Positions 1 through 8,138 of a DNA stretch of 18,888 nt are shown here, one piece after another. Below the pieces are notes generated by a model. The model did no database searches. It had not been told where the DNA came from and saw only the letters and a list, made by a program, of their open reading frames with translations. The stretch comes from Clostridia bacterium (GTDB lineage Bacteria > Bacillota > Clostridia > Oscillospirales > Acutalibacteraceae). The DNA lies in NCBI GenBank assembly GCA_017442445.1, contig JAFRZS010000285.1, positions 1-18,888 of the forward strand, read 5' to 3'. Positions within the stretch are counted from its first letter, which is position 1. Each line of letters begins with the position of its first letter. A program made the translations under genes and the position numbers.

Positions 1-501
1 AATTTTTTTCAGAGTTTTTCCGTCATCTGAATATTCACCCTTTTTAAGCCAATTTCCGACATTTCCGACTCCCGCATGATATGCGGCTATAACAACATCT
101 GTTTCTTCAAACTGTTGATAGAGAATATTCAACAACAATGCTCCGTATTTTATCGCCGTTTCGGGTTCATAAAGTGCATCAATCGGTAAATCTTCATCGG
201 TTTTTGTCAGAAGCCATGTGAATGTTGAGGGTAAAATCTGCGTAAGTCCCATGGCATTTTCCGATGAAACAGCTTTCGGGTCAAATCCGCTTTCCGTTCT
301 TATTATCGCATATAAAAGTGCGGTGTCAATATTATATTCTTTTGCATATTTTTCAACATATTCTGTGTATTCAATCGGATAACTCAAATTTTCTACCGAA
401 TCAAAGCAACCCCTTAAAGCAAGTACCGAAGTTACAATCACCAGAACAATGGCAAGAGATACTTTGATTATTCTGTCTTTTCTGAGTCTCACTTTCTTCA
501 T
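1..501 (-). CDS. Lytic transglycosylase, SLT domain (3' end off window)
   Basis: Peptidoglycan lytic transglycosylase of the Slt70/MltE-like fold, which cleaves the MurNAc-GlcNAc bond at the outer face of the membrane. The visible 167 residues start with a basic N-terminus and one hydrophobic segment (about residues 13-29), probably an uncleaved signal anchor. The SLT domain follows: the catalytic Glu is E70 in the RTESGF motif, the GLTQILP motif is at 85-91, and AAYHAGVGNVGNW is at about 139-151. The reading frame is still open at base 1, so the C-terminus lies outside the window, although most of the catalytic core is present. Its ATG overlaps the coaE stop in an ATGA arrangement (4 nt), indicating translational coupling. 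Family assignment is firm; the exact physiological role is not visible. Confidence 0.9.
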   Translation of the reverse strand, partial: MKKVRLRKDRIIKVSLAIVLVIVTSVLALRGCFDSVENLSYPIEYTEYVEKYAKEYNIDTALLYAIIRTESGFDPKAVSSENAMGLTQILPSTFTWLLTKTDEDLPIDALYEPETAIKYGALLLNILYQQFEETDVVIAAYHAGVGNVGNWLKKGEYSDDGKTLKKI

Positions 502-1082
502 ACAAATTCAATAACCTTTCTCAATTCATCATCTAAGTTGTAAGGCTCGTAATTTTTAATAACTATATCAGCTTTGTCTGTGTAAAACTCATCATTTTTC
601 TGTGCGTCCATTCTGAGCTTTGCCGCTTCAAGAGTCATGTTGTCGCGTTTTAAAATACGTTGCAATCTTACGTCATAAGGTGCAGTCGCAACTACAATAA
701 TATCACATTTTTTATCAAATCCGCTTTCAAATAGTGCCGCGGCATCTATTATGATTTTTTCAAAGCCGTCATTATTTAGTTTTTGAATTTCTCTTTCCAT
801 ATATTCCGTAATCATCGGGTGCATTACGGAATTCATTTTTTCTGTGTCGGACTTTGTCGCAAAACCTCTTTTTGAAAGCTCTTTTCGGTTTAATGTTCCG
901 TCAGGATTTATTATTTCTTCACCGAATGTTTCTGCAAGAGTTTTCAGAAGAGGACTTCCTTTTTCCACAACTTTTCTTGCGATGATATCCGCATCAACCA
1001 CGCCGAAACCGAGTTCCGATAATTTTTTTGCAACGGTTGATTTTCCTGAGCCGGTTTTTCCCGTAAGACCGATAATTTTCAT
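498..1082 (-). CDS. coaE: Dephospho-CoA kinase
   Basis: Catalyses the last step of coenzyme A synthesis, ATP-dependent phosphorylation of the 3'-hydroxyl of dephospho-CoA, in the cytoplasm. The 194-residue length is normal for CoaE. The P-loop GKTGSGKS is at residues 8-15, followed by the family pattern DADIIARKVVEKG (about 30-42), the HPMI segment near the middle, and the LID-type region RLQRILKRD. The ATG at 1082 has an AAGGTG ribosome binding site about 7 nt upstream. The stop codon overlaps the start of the downstream lytic transglycosylase. The gene upstream in the transcript is sua5, separated by about 100 bases that hold an intergenic repeat. Highly confident. Confidence 0.96.
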   Translation of the reverse strand: MKIIGLTGKTGSGKSTVAKKLSELGFGVVDADIIARKVVEKGSPLLKTLAETFGEEIINPDGTLNRKELSKRGFATKSDTEKMNSVMHPMITEYMEREIQKLNNDGFEKIIIDAAALFESGFDKKCDIIVVATAPYDVRLQRILKRDNMTLEAAKLRMDAQKNDEFYTDKADIVIKNYEPYNLDDELRKVIEFV

Positions 1083-1103
1083 GCAATCACCTTAATATTT
1101 ATT

Positions 1104-1158
1104 GGGTGAGGGCGAAGCCCTCCCTTCATTCTGCATTTTGCATTCTGCACTCTGCATT
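1104..1158 (-). repeat. Heptad-plus-hairpin intergenic repeat, copy 1
   Basis: Read on the minus strand, this is a run of near-identical 7-base units (AATGCAG, AGTGCAG, AATGCAA, AATGCAG), then a GAAGGG linker and a hairpin with a 6-bp stem GAGGGC/GCCCTC and a 3-base loop (plus-strand 1108-1122), ending in ACCC. The same design recurs at 8098-8138 and 18824-18878. This copy lies between sua5 and coaE, in their transcriptional orientation, just after the sua5 stop codon. It could act on the mRNA as a processing or stability hairpin, but no T-tract follows it, so it is not a typical terminator. Confidence 0.75.
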
Positions 1159-1183
1159 AAATATAAATTGACCGTCAGTTAAT

Positions 1184-2212
1184 TTATATTTCTATTATTC
1201 TGAACGCTGCTGCTCTGAAAAGTCTGTTGCAGACAGCAAGACCTATTCCTGTCTGTGACGGACACCGTGCATAAACTGTCTTTGCGCCTGTTTCGTCAAT
1301 TTGTCTTAATGCAGTAAAAAGTCTTTGTCCCTGTTCGTCGGGGGAATTTTTGTCGCCCATTGTGACAAACGGTAAATTCATTTCTTCACCTTCGTTATCA
1401 AAGCAAAGTACTGCAGTATGTTCATCGGAATTTTTGCTCACATATTCCTTGAAGCTTTCAAAGCTTCCTCTTAAAATTATTACGTCAGCCTTGGGTGCAT
1501 AATGCTTATATTTCATTCCCGGTGAAGCGGGAGTGAAATCCGCTTCAATATTTTTTAAAATTCCGCTGTCAATTTCAACCTCTCCGAGCACCTCTCTGAG
1601 CTGTTCTACTGTAATACCGCCCGGACGCAAAACAGTCGGCACATCTTTTGCAAGAGTAATAACCGTTGATTCGAGACCGACTTCCGATTCGCCGCCGTCA
1701 ACTATTGCATCAATTCTTGTGTTCATGTCATCAAAAACATATTTAAAGCAAGTAGGACTCGGACTGCCCGAAAGATTTGCCGACGGTGCGGCAAGAGGAA
1801 CACCTGCCTCTTTTATTATTGCCGATGCAATTTTATTTGCGGGCATTCGCACAGCAACAGTATCAAGTCCTGCGCTGACTGTGTCTGAAATTTTTTCTGA
1901 CTTTTTAAGTATAACTGTCAACGGTCCCGGCGAGAATTTTTCAAAAAGCTTCATAGCTTTTTCGGGAACTTCTTCAACTAAATCATAAATTTCTTCAACC
2001 GACGAAATGTGAACTATAAGCGGATTATCCTGCGGTCTGCCCTTTGCGATAAAAATATTTTTAACAGCATTTTCATCAAAAGCATTAGCCGCAAGTCCGT
2101 AAACAGTTTCCGTCGGAATTGCTACAAGTCCGCCGTTTTTTAAAATTTCAGCCGCCGTCTTTATTCCCGCAGTATCTTCTGCGGTTTTTATTTTAATTAT
2201 TTCTGTAATCAT
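1184..2212 (-). CDS. sua5: L-threonylcarbamoyladenylate synthase, Sua5 type
   Basis: Makes threonylcarbamoyl-AMP from threonine, bicarbonate and ATP, the precursor for the t6A37 modification of ANN-decoding tRNAs. The 342 residues contain the YrdC catalytic domain (about 1-210) plus the C-terminal Sua5 domain (about 220-342). This is the long Sua5/YwlC form rather than the short TsaC. Visible motifs are PTETVYGL at 33-40, KGRPQDNPL at 57-65, PGPLT at 95-99 and APSANLSG at 142-149, all lining the nucleotide/threonine site. The start lies only 2 bases after the stop codon of the upstream acetyltransferase, so the two are probably co-translated. YwlC is the B. subtilis equivalent name. Confidence 0.95.
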   Translation of the reverse strand: MITEIIKIKTAEDTAGIKTAAEILKNGGLVAIPTETVYGLAANAFDENAVKNIFIAKGRPQDNPLIVHISSVEEIYDLVEEVPEKAMKLFEKFSPGPLTVILKKSEKISDTVSAGLDTVAVRMPANKIASAIIKEAGVPLAAPSANLSGSPSPTCFKYVFDDMNTRIDAIVDGGESEVGLESTVITLAKDVPTVLRPGGITVEQLREVLGEVEIDSGILKNIEADFTPASPGMKYKHYAPKADVIILRGSFESFKEYVSKNSDEHTAVLCFDNEGEEMNLPFVTMGDKNSPDEQGQRLFTALRQIDETGAKTVYARCPSQTGIGLAVCNRLFRAAAFRIIEI

Positions 2213-2214
2213 CT

Positions 2215-2754
2215 TTATGCCTTTTTCATTTTATCTTCGTGAGTTAAAAGATACTCACGTTTTTGTTCGTAGGTCATTCCTCTGAAATCAAGAGTATATT
2301 TCTCATTTTTGACCTTCAATTCCTCAACTGTTGTAATCGGCTTTGCAGGATTACCCGCAAGTACAGTTCCCTTGGTATGACAACTTTTTGTAACAACACT
2401 GCCTGAACCTATAATGCAATCTTCAGCAATTGTTACTCCGGGGAGAATGATGCTTCCGCCTCCTATGAATACATTATCGCCGATAGTTATTCTGCCGAAT
2501 ATATCAGTTTCACCTGCAAGATATTTACAAGCAGATGCGTCATGTGTAAAGAAAGAAACATCCGGCGCAATCAAAACATTATCTCCTATTTTTATCAGAT
2601 AGGATTCATTGGTTTCAATCTTATCTGAAAAAATATATGTGTTTTTACCTATTTCAACACCGACTTTGCGCAAATGGTCAAGTCTGATATCATGAACACT
2701 CATTTTGCGAATTTTTTTATAAATAAAATTTTTAGCAATTTGGCGTAAACTCAT
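2215..2754 (-). CDS. Hexapeptide-repeat (left-handed beta-helix) O-acetyltransferase
   Basis: Acyltransferase of the LacA/CatB/WbbJ superfamily, which moves acetyl from acetyl-CoA to a hydroxyl or amine of a sugar or similar small molecule. The acceptor cannot be read from the sequence. In the 179-residue form, hexapeptide-type turns (IGDNVLIAPDVSF, ITIGDNVFIGGGSIILPGVTIAEDCIIGSGSVV) build the beta-helix. The likely catalytic His is in FFTHDAS, and the C-terminal GNPAKPI motif is typical of the family. I chose the ATG at 2754 because GAGGAAG lies about 6 nt upstream. The frame stays open upstream to 2892, but that stretch lacks a ribosome binding site and runs through a palindromic repeat. 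Its position between prfA and sua5 says little about function. Confidence 0.88.
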   Translation of the reverse strand: MSLRQIAKNFIYKKIRKMSVHDIRLDHLRKVGVEIGKNTYIFSDKIETNESYLIKIGDNVLIAPDVSFFTHDASACKYLAGETDIFGRITIGDNVFIGGGSIILPGVTIAEDCIIGSGSVVTKSCHTKGTVLAGNPAKPITTVEELKVKNEKYTLDFRGMTYEQKREYLLTHEDKMKKA

Positions 2755-2810
2755 ATTTTCTTCCTCATCTTTCTGCTTTTTTATCATAAGATCTAATTTT
2801 AGATAAATTT

Positions 2811-2950
2811 GTGCTACAGGCAAATTCAGCCGAAATGTAATTTTGAGATAAAATTGGTTGTAGTGCGGTTTTGAGCGAGACGATAGTATCAAGATACATC
2901 GTCGAACGAAAAATTGTGCTACAGCCGATTTTAGCCAAAATTTAGTTTTC
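2811..2950. repeat. Palindromic MITE-like intergenic element
   Basis: The gap between the acetyltransferase start and the prfA stop is filled by a structured element. Read on the plus strand, GGTTGTAGTGC at 2856-2866 pairs with GTGCTACAGCC at 2916-2926 (11 bp counting G-U pairs). Nested inside, GACGAT and GTATC (2879-2890, one bulged A) pair with GATAC and ATCGTC (2893-2903) around a 2-base turn. In addition, the segments starting at 2811 and 2916 form a direct repeat with 27 of 34 positions identical; the second copy runs a few bases into the 3' end of prfA. There is no open frame or transposase. It is most likely a non-autonomous palindromic repeat or a remnant of one. Confidence 0.6.
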
Positions 2951-4012
2951 TGCTTTGAGTTTTTCTGCCGTATCTGCGTTTATTAAAGCATCTATCAACT
3001 CTTCAAGGTCGCCGTTCAATATTGCTTCTATTTTGTGGAGTGTTAGTCCGATACGGTGGTCGGATACACGTCCTTGGGGATAGTTATATGTGCGGATTCT
3101 TTCGCTTCGGTCACCTGTTCCGACCTGAGCTTTTCTTTCTCCTGCGATTGCTTCATTCTGCTTTGCAATTTCAGCATCGAGGATTCTGGAGCGAAGAATT
3201 TTCATCGCGCGTTCTTTGTTTTTGTGCTGACTTCTTTCGTCCTGACATTCAACAACTATACCTGTCGGGAAGTGAGTGATACGGATTGCAGACTCTGTCT
3301 TATTAACATGCTGTCCACCCGCACCGCCTGAACGGTAAGTATCTATTTGTATATCCTTGGGATTGATTTCAACATCAACCTCCTGTGCTTCGGGTAAAAC
3401 TGCAACGGTTACGGTTGATGTGTGTATTCTTCCCTGTGATTCTGTTTCGGGAACTCTCTGCACTCTGTGAACTCCGCTTTCAAATTTAAAGCGTGAGTAT
3501 GCACCTTCGCCTTCTATCATGAAGCTGATTTCTTTGAGTCCGCCAAGCTCTGTTTCGTTAGCGTTGAGAACATCAATCTTCCAGCGCTTTGACTCAGCAT
3601 ACATTGAATACATTCTGAAAAGAGTGTGTGCAAAAAGTGATGCTTCTTCACCGCCTGCACCGCCTCGGATTTCAACGATAACGTTTTTGTCATCATTGGG
3701 GTCTCTCGGAAGAAGCAGAACTTTTAACTCCTGCTCTGTTCTTTCCATAGCTTCTTTGCTTTCTTCATATTCAAGCTGTGCCATGTCACGAAAATCCTTG
3801 TCAGCTTCGCTGTCATCAAGAATGGATTTTGCTTCTTCAAAATTTCTCTGAGCTGTTTTATATTCTCTGAATTTTTCAACTATTGGGGTAAGACGCTTTA
3901 CCTCCTGCATAAGCTCACGGTATTTATCCATATCCGAAACTATGTCCGGATCGCAAATCTGCTCATTTACAAATTCAAAGCGTTCTTCAACCTGTTGGAG
4001 TTTATCAAGCAT
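2942..4012 (-). CDS. prfA: Peptide chain release factor 1
   Basis: Class I release factor that reads UAA and UAG on the ribosome and triggers peptidyl-tRNA hydrolysis. The 356-residue length is typical. The codon-recognition tripeptide is P188-E189-T190 (a PxT form, at the same position as E. coli PAT), which separates it from RF2. The catalytic GGQ is at 232-234 within SGGAGGQHVNKTES. The N-terminal helical domain (about 1-100) is intact, as is the C-terminal domain (to LINADTAEKLKAEN). AAAGGAG sits 6 nt before the ATG. A -10 TATAAT and TTGATT -35 lie at 4044-4071. The frequent partner prmC is not adjacent here. Confidence 0.97.
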   Translation of the reverse strand: MLDKLQQVEERFEFVNEQICDPDIVSDMDKYRELMQEVKRLTPIVEKFREYKTAQRNFEEAKSILDDSEADKDFRDMAQLEYEESKEAMERTEQELKVLLLPRDPNDDKNVIVEIRGGAGGEEASLFAHTLFRMYSMYAESKRWKIDVLNANETELGGLKEISFMIEGEGAYSRFKFESGVHRVQRVPETESQGRIHTSTVTVAVLPEAQEVDVEINPKDIQIDTYRSGGAGGQHVNKTESAIRITHFPTGIVVECQDERSQHKNKERAMKILRSRILDAEIAKQNEAIAGERKAQVGTGDRSERIRTYNYPQGRVSDHRIGLTLHKIEAILNGDLEELIDALINADTAEKLKAEN

Positions 4013-4043
4013 GGTTTTCTCCTTTGTTAATATTTATCATTTT

Positions 4044-4071
4044 ATTATACCATAAATTATCTGAAAATCAA
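4044..4071 (-). promoter_or_regulatory. Probable promoter of prfA
   Basis: On the minus strand, TTGATT (plus-strand 4066-4071) and TATAAT (4044-4049) are separated by 16 bases, about 30 bases before the prfA ATG. The -35 overlaps the stop codon of the upstream yfhO-like gene. No terminator is visible between the two genes, so read-through from yfhO is also likely. Confidence 0.55.
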
Positions 4072-6374
4072 ATAGCATCTTTCTTTTTTCGGTCAATTAT
4101 TACAAGAACAGCAAGAATCACAAGTGAAGCTATGCTTATGATAATTCCCGATGTCAATCCGGGGGTTGTGAATTCAAATGAAACATCGCTTTCGCCTTCC
4201 GGAACAATTATTCCCATCATTCCGCCGTTGACGGTAAGAATTTCTGTTTCTCTACCGTTTACACGTGCCGTCCAGCCATTATCGTGCGGAATACTGAAAT
4301 AAATAAGCCTTTGTTTTTCTCCTGTTGTTTTTGCGGTAAAGCCGCTTGAGTTCATTTCAAATTCAACCGCAGCAGTCTGTCTGTTTTTGTTGATTGAATT
4401 TTTCAGATTGAAATTATTGTCATCAAGTTTTTTTGCAGTACCTTCAAGCTTTTCTGCAGTGTTCTCATCAACAATACAAGCTTTGGTCATAAGCTCTATT
4501 CTTCTGTTATTTTCTTTTTTGTCTGTAGTATATTCAAAATTATCAATTACGTAATAATCATAAGAAAAACCGAAGGGTGTGTAATATTGGGCAGGTGTTT
4601 CTTTTCCGTCTTTTCCGACAATTTTTTCAATACTGAGAAGCGACTGAATTGCAGGTGTATCAAAATACATTTTTGAACTTGCGTGAAGTGTATCCGCAAA
4701 ACCTGTTAGTCTGCAGAACTCTGCGGTGCTTTTTGATTTGAAACTGTGAAAGACAGTAATGCCCGGTTCATTTGCAACCATAGGATAATTTGCAACCGAA
4801 CCTTTATACTGTGTTCTGCTGTCATATGAAATTTCCTGATTTTCGGAAATTGTTGAGCCGATGTAATTATCTTCATAAGTGCTGTCTAAAATATTTGTTT
4901 CGTTTGCAAGGTAAACACCGTAGCTTAAAAGACAAATGACAGCTACTGTCGGAATGAGTTTTTCCGCCTTAAAAATCAAATCTTTTTTCAGGAATAGATA
5001 AAACGGTACAAAGCTTATCAAAACTAATACAATAAATGTAATTGCGTATCTCAGATCCTCAACATTAAATTTCTGCGTAAGTCCTGTCTGAGATAAATAA
5101 TTAATTACACCTGACGGTGCATATGTGTTGATGATATCTTTCAAAAAATATGCAGAAAGAATTTTAACAAAAAGGGGTGCGACAATAATTACCGATGAAA
5201 TTATCGCAACGGTCTTTGCACTTTTTTTGCATTCTTTCAGCAAGGCTTCTCTTTTTGACTCATATTCTTCAAGCAGCTTCATACTGACAAAAATCTCTAT
5301 CAAAACAAAAGCATACCACCAACGTGTATAATTCATATTTGTAAAGAAGCTGAATATTCCGTTTCCGAAAGGAACGAGAGTCAGGATAAAAATAAACTTC
5401 ATGAGTTTGTTATACCATGCATTACTCTTTTTTCTCAAAACTGTCAGCAAAAGTATTCCGCCGAAAAACGGAATAAATGCAGCATTTGAATTGAATACCG
5501 AATAAGTAAACCCTGTTGACGAACCCATTATGCCTTCGCTCGGAAGGAATATACCTTTCAGTAGTTTTATAATCTGCGGAATTGTTGATAATCCTCTTAA
5601 CAAAGCACCGGAAAAACTACCCGTTGCTTTGTTTGTTTCAAGCAGCGAAAATGCTGTAGGAAGCAATATGAAAAAAGAAGCAAAACCGCCGATTGCATAA
5701 TAAAGAATACAGCGAACCGCATCTTTAAAATTATATTTTTTGTCACTGAATTTTACTCTGAAAAACAAATAAATTATGAAGAAAACTGACGTGCTGAAAA
5801 GGAAGTAATAGTTTATTATTGAGTTTAACAAAACCGCAAGAGAAAGCAGAACTTTTTTGCGGTTATCCAACACTTCGTCCGTAAGATATAAAACTAAAGG
5901 AAAAACCGCAATTACATCAATAAAGTGATAATAAAAGCTTGAGTCCGTTGAGAAGGACGAAAACGCATAAAGCATAGCTCCGACAAAAGCAAAATAAGGA
6001 GTTTTAATATGCTTTTTCAGATATACAAACGAAGTGAGTGCGGCAACTGCGTGTTTTAATGCAAAGGTTATTCCGAGCGCTGTTCCTAAGTAGTTTTCAG
6101 GTACCAAAAACAACGGCCAGTAAAAAGGACTTGCATAATTATAAAATGAATATGTACCTAAAAAATTAGTGCCGAAAAAAGTGTTACAGCTCCAGAACGG
6201 CTTTCCTGAGAGTAACATTCTTTTACACTCTTTTATAAACGGAATCTGCTGTGTCATGTAATCGCCGACAAGATAAAAATTTCCGCCGTTTACAATCATA
6301 ACAGGTAAAACAGCACAAGCAATAATTAAAAATGAAATGAAAAATATATTCTTATTATCCGCTTTAAGCTTCAT
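4068..6374 (-). CDS. YfhO-family polytopic membrane protein
   Basis: Large membrane protein of the YfhO family (Pfam YfhO), which is related to GT-C glycosyltransferases. In B. subtilis, YfhO has been linked to glycosylation of lipoteichoic acid; here the substrate is unknown. The 768 residues begin with a membrane segment (about 9-29) and an extracytoplasmic loop with GDYMTQQIPFIKECK, where family members carry acidic active-site candidates. About a dozen hydrophobic spans follow, up to about residue 480. After these comes an extracytoplasmic globular domain (about 490-735) with the family signature HDNGWTARVNG, and a final membrane segment before a basic KKKDAI tail. The ATG lies 9 nt after the stop of the DUF1624 gene, whose TGA is part of the TGAGGAG ribosome binding site, so translation is probably coupled. 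Confidence 0.85.
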   Translation of the reverse strand: MKLKADNKNIFFISFLIIACAVLPVMIVNGGNFYLVGDYMTQQIPFIKECKRMLLSGKPFWSCNTFFGTNFLGTYSFYNYASPFYWPLFLVPENYLGTALGITFALKHAVAALTSFVYLKKHIKTPYFAFVGAMLYAFSSFSTDSSFYYHFIDVIAVFPLVLYLTDEVLDNRKKVLLSLAVLLNSIINYYFLFSTSVFFIIYLFFRVKFSDKKYNFKDAVRCILYYAIGGFASFFILLPTAFSLLETNKATGSFSGALLRGLSTIPQIIKLLKGIFLPSEGIMGSSTGFTYSVFNSNAAFIPFFGGILLLTVLRKKSNAWYNKLMKFIFILTLVPFGNGIFSFFTNMNYTRWWYAFVLIEIFVSMKLLEEYESKREALLKECKKSAKTVAIISSVIIVAPLFVKILSAYFLKDIINTYAPSGVINYLSQTGLTQKFNVEDLRYAITFIVLVLISFVPFYLFLKKDLIFKAEKLIPTVAVICLLSYGVYLANETNILDSTYEDNYIGSTISENQEISYDSRTQYKGSVANYPMVANEPGITVFHSFKSKSTAEFCRLTGFADTLHASSKMYFDTPAIQSLLSIEKIVGKDGKETPAQYYTPFGFSYDYYVIDNFEYTTDKKENNRRIELMTKACIVDENTAEKLEGTAKKLDDNNFNLKNSINKNRQTAAVEFEMNSSGFTAKTTGEKQRLIYFSIPHDNGWTARVNGRETEILTVNGGMMGIIVPEGESDVSFEFTTPGLTSGIIISIASLVILAVLVIIDRKKKDAI

Positions 6375-6383
6375 AAAATCTCC

Positions 6384-7103
6384 TCAAAAAATCAAATAGC
6401 AAAGTGCATATAAAATCGGTTGATGTGCGATATAAATTTCAAGAGTGTGACGACCTAAAAATGAAATCGGTCTGATGTTGAAATTTTTTATTTTTTCAGG
6501 CAATCTTTTGAGTGTGAGCTTACACAAAAACATTCCGAAAAAGAAAAGAAAAATCCACGGAAAAATCGGGAAATAATCTGCGGAGAAAAATCCTCTGTAA
6601 GTGATGCCTAACGGGAATAAAAATTTTACGGAATTTAATGCTTCGGGTAAGTCCCATATAAAAAATTTGCTGTTAGGTAAATTGTATGTCAGAATAAAAA
6701 ATACTGCTGAAAAAAGTAAACCGACAACGGAGTTTATTTTGTTGAGTACGGGATTTAAAAAATGTTTTATTATCATCGCGCAGCCTAAAAAGCTGAGCAC
6801 TCCGAAAAGAATTTTTTGTTCGGGCATAAAAATAAGTGTGACAGCTGTTACAAGAAGTCCGCCTCCTAAAACAATAAGACCCCGTTTCAGTCCCTTTTCG
6901 GAAAGAGATGACACCGCACCCGAAAGAAATATAAATGTCACAAAAATTGATGTCTGCCAAACGGTTGCCCATTCAGATGAAAACCATGTCCACCTTTGTC
7001 CGAAAATCATGACTGCATCATATGTGAAATGATAAAGTATCATACTGATAAGTGCAAAGCCTCTTATTGTGTCAAATAAATTTATTCTGTTTTTTCTTTG
7101 CAT
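6384..7103 (-). CDS. DUF1624 / heparan-alpha-glucosaminide N-acetyltransferase-like membrane protein
   Basis: Multi-spanning membrane protein of the HGSNAT catalytic-domain/DUF1624 family, whose members resemble transmembrane acyltransferases that modify extracellular sugars. The N-terminal INLFDTIRGFALISMILYHFTYD is the diagnostic family segment, with a likely catalytic His in the first helix. The 239 residues contain about seven hydrophobic spans and a second conserved motif near the end (LGRHTLEIYIAHQPILY). The start has GGAGG 8 nt upstream. The gene is the first of the minus-strand block and divergent from the S1-domain gene across 65 bases. It is tightly linked to the yfhO-like gene, and both could act on cell-surface polymers; this is inference from context only. 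Confidence 0.85.
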   Translation of the reverse strand: MQRKNRINLFDTIRGFALISMILYHFTYDAVMIFGQRWTWFSSEWATVWQTSIFVTFIFLSGAVSSLSEKGLKRGLIVLGGGLLVTAVTLIFMPEQKILFGVLSFLGCAMIIKHFLNPVLNKINSVVGLLFSAVFFILTYNLPNSKFFIWDLPEALNSVKFLFPLGITYRGFFSADYFPIFPWIFLFFFGMFLCKLTLKRLPEKIKNFNIRPISFLGRHTLEIYIAHQPILYALCYLIF

Positions 7104-7168
7104 GATGAATACCTCCGCGACTTCCTTGCATATATTTTATTACGCAACGGAAAGGGTGAACAAAAATA

Positions 7169-8095
7169 ATGAAAAAATTTTTACCTGAAGGTTATAAATT
7201 CTCAACCGAAGAAAATAAAACAGTTTTATCCTCTTTGGAAAATCTGAAAAAAGCCTGTGCCACAGGTGAAACTGTTGAAGGCAGAGCCATACTCTGCGAC
7301 AGAGAGCATAATCTCCATGTGGATTTAGGAGTTATCAAAGGGATAATTCCGAGAGTGGAAGGTGCTATCGGTATTGATGACGGCAGTGTGCGTGATATTG
7401 CGCTTATTTCAAGAGTCAACAAAACCGTAGCATTTAAAATTCTGAAATTTGAAACCGACGAAAATATGAATACATACGCCGTTCTCAGCAGAAAAGCGGC
7501 ACAGCTTGAATGTCAGGAAAAATACATTTCAAAGCTTTTACCGGGTGATGTAATTGATGCGAGAGTCACTCATATGGAAAACTTCGGAGTTTTTGCCGAT
7601 ATCGGCGCAGGAATAAGTGCGCTTTTGCCGATTGACAGCATCTCAGTATCCCGAATACCACACCCGAGAGCAAGATTTAACATAAATCAGGATATAAAGG
7701 CTGTTGTAAAATCTGTTGATGAATCCGGCAGAGTAACGCTTACTCACAAAGAGCTTCTCGGCACATGGAGTGAAAATGCAAGAATGTTCTCCGTCGGTGA
7801 AACTGTTCCCGGAATTGTGAGGTCGGTTGAAAATTTCGGTATTTTTGTGGAGTTAGCTCCCAATCTTGCAGGTCTTGCCGAGGTTGTCGGAAATGTTGAA
7901 GCCGACTATTTTGCAAGTGTTTATATAAAAAGTATAATACCTGACAAAATGAAAATCAAGTTAATTATAGTAGATGCTTTTGAGCAAACAAATACAAATG
8001 CATCACCGCTTCAATATTTCTCTGATGCAAACCACATTGATGTCTGGAAATATTCTCCCGACAGCTGTGATAAAATAATTGAAACAAGGTTCTGA
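7169..8095 (+). CDS. S1 RNA-binding domain protein (ribosomal S1-like)
   Basis: A cytoplasmic RNA-binding protein of 308 residues made of three consecutive S1 (OB-fold) domains. Domain 1 (about 33-110) is divergent. Domain 2 (about 123-192) carries GDVIDARVTHMENFGVFADIGAG, and domain 3 (about 200-268) carries GETVPGIVRSVENFGIFVELAPNLAGL. The two latter segments are clear S1 signatures. It is shorter than the four- to six-domain ribosomal protein S1 of other bacteria. Related short S1 proteins in Clostridia are annotated as 30S S1-like, but a role in translation initiation is inference. The ribosome binding site (AAAGGG about 12 nt upstream) is weakly spaced. An intergenic repeat begins 3 bases after its stop codon. 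Confidence 0.85.
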   Translation: MKKFLPEGYKFSTEENKTVLSSLENLKKACATGETVEGRAILCDREHNLHVDLGVIKGIIPRVEGAIGIDDGSVRDIALISRVNKTVAFKILKFETDENMNTYAVLSRKAAQLECQEKYISKLLPGDVIDARVTHMENFGVFADIGAGISALLPIDSISVSRIPHPRARFNINQDIKAVVKSVDESGRVTLTHKELLGTWSENARMFSVGETVPGIVRSVENFGIFVELAPNLAGLAEVVGNVEADYFASVYIKSIIPDKMKIKLIIVDAFEQTNTNASPLQYFSDANHIDVWKYSPDSCDKIIETRF

Positions 8096-8097
8096 AA

Positions 8098-8138
8098 AGT
8101 GCAGAATGCAGAATAATGGGTGGACTCCGTCCACACGC
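8098..8138 (+). repeat. Heptad-plus-hairpin intergenic repeat, copy 2
   Basis: Two 7-base units (AGTGCAG, AATGCAG at 8098-8111) are followed by AATAATGG and a hairpin GTGGAC/GTCCAC with a 3-base loop (8120-8134), then ACGC. It matches the layout of copy 1 and copy 3, with fewer heptads and a different stem sequence but the same stem and loop lengths. It starts 3 bases after the S1 gene stop codon, in the same orientation, and runs straight into the 42-bp palindrome. Confidence 0.7.

Noticed and set aside
2755..2892. Longer N-terminus of the acetyltransferase
   Set aside because: It lacks a ribosome binding site and is encoded by the palindromic repeat. The ATG at 2754 has a good GAGGAAG site and matches family length.
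7104..7168. Defined divergent promoters between the DUF1624 and S1 genes
   Set aside because: The spacer is AT-rich and must hold start signals, but no -35/-10 pair with acceptable spacing was convincing on either strand.
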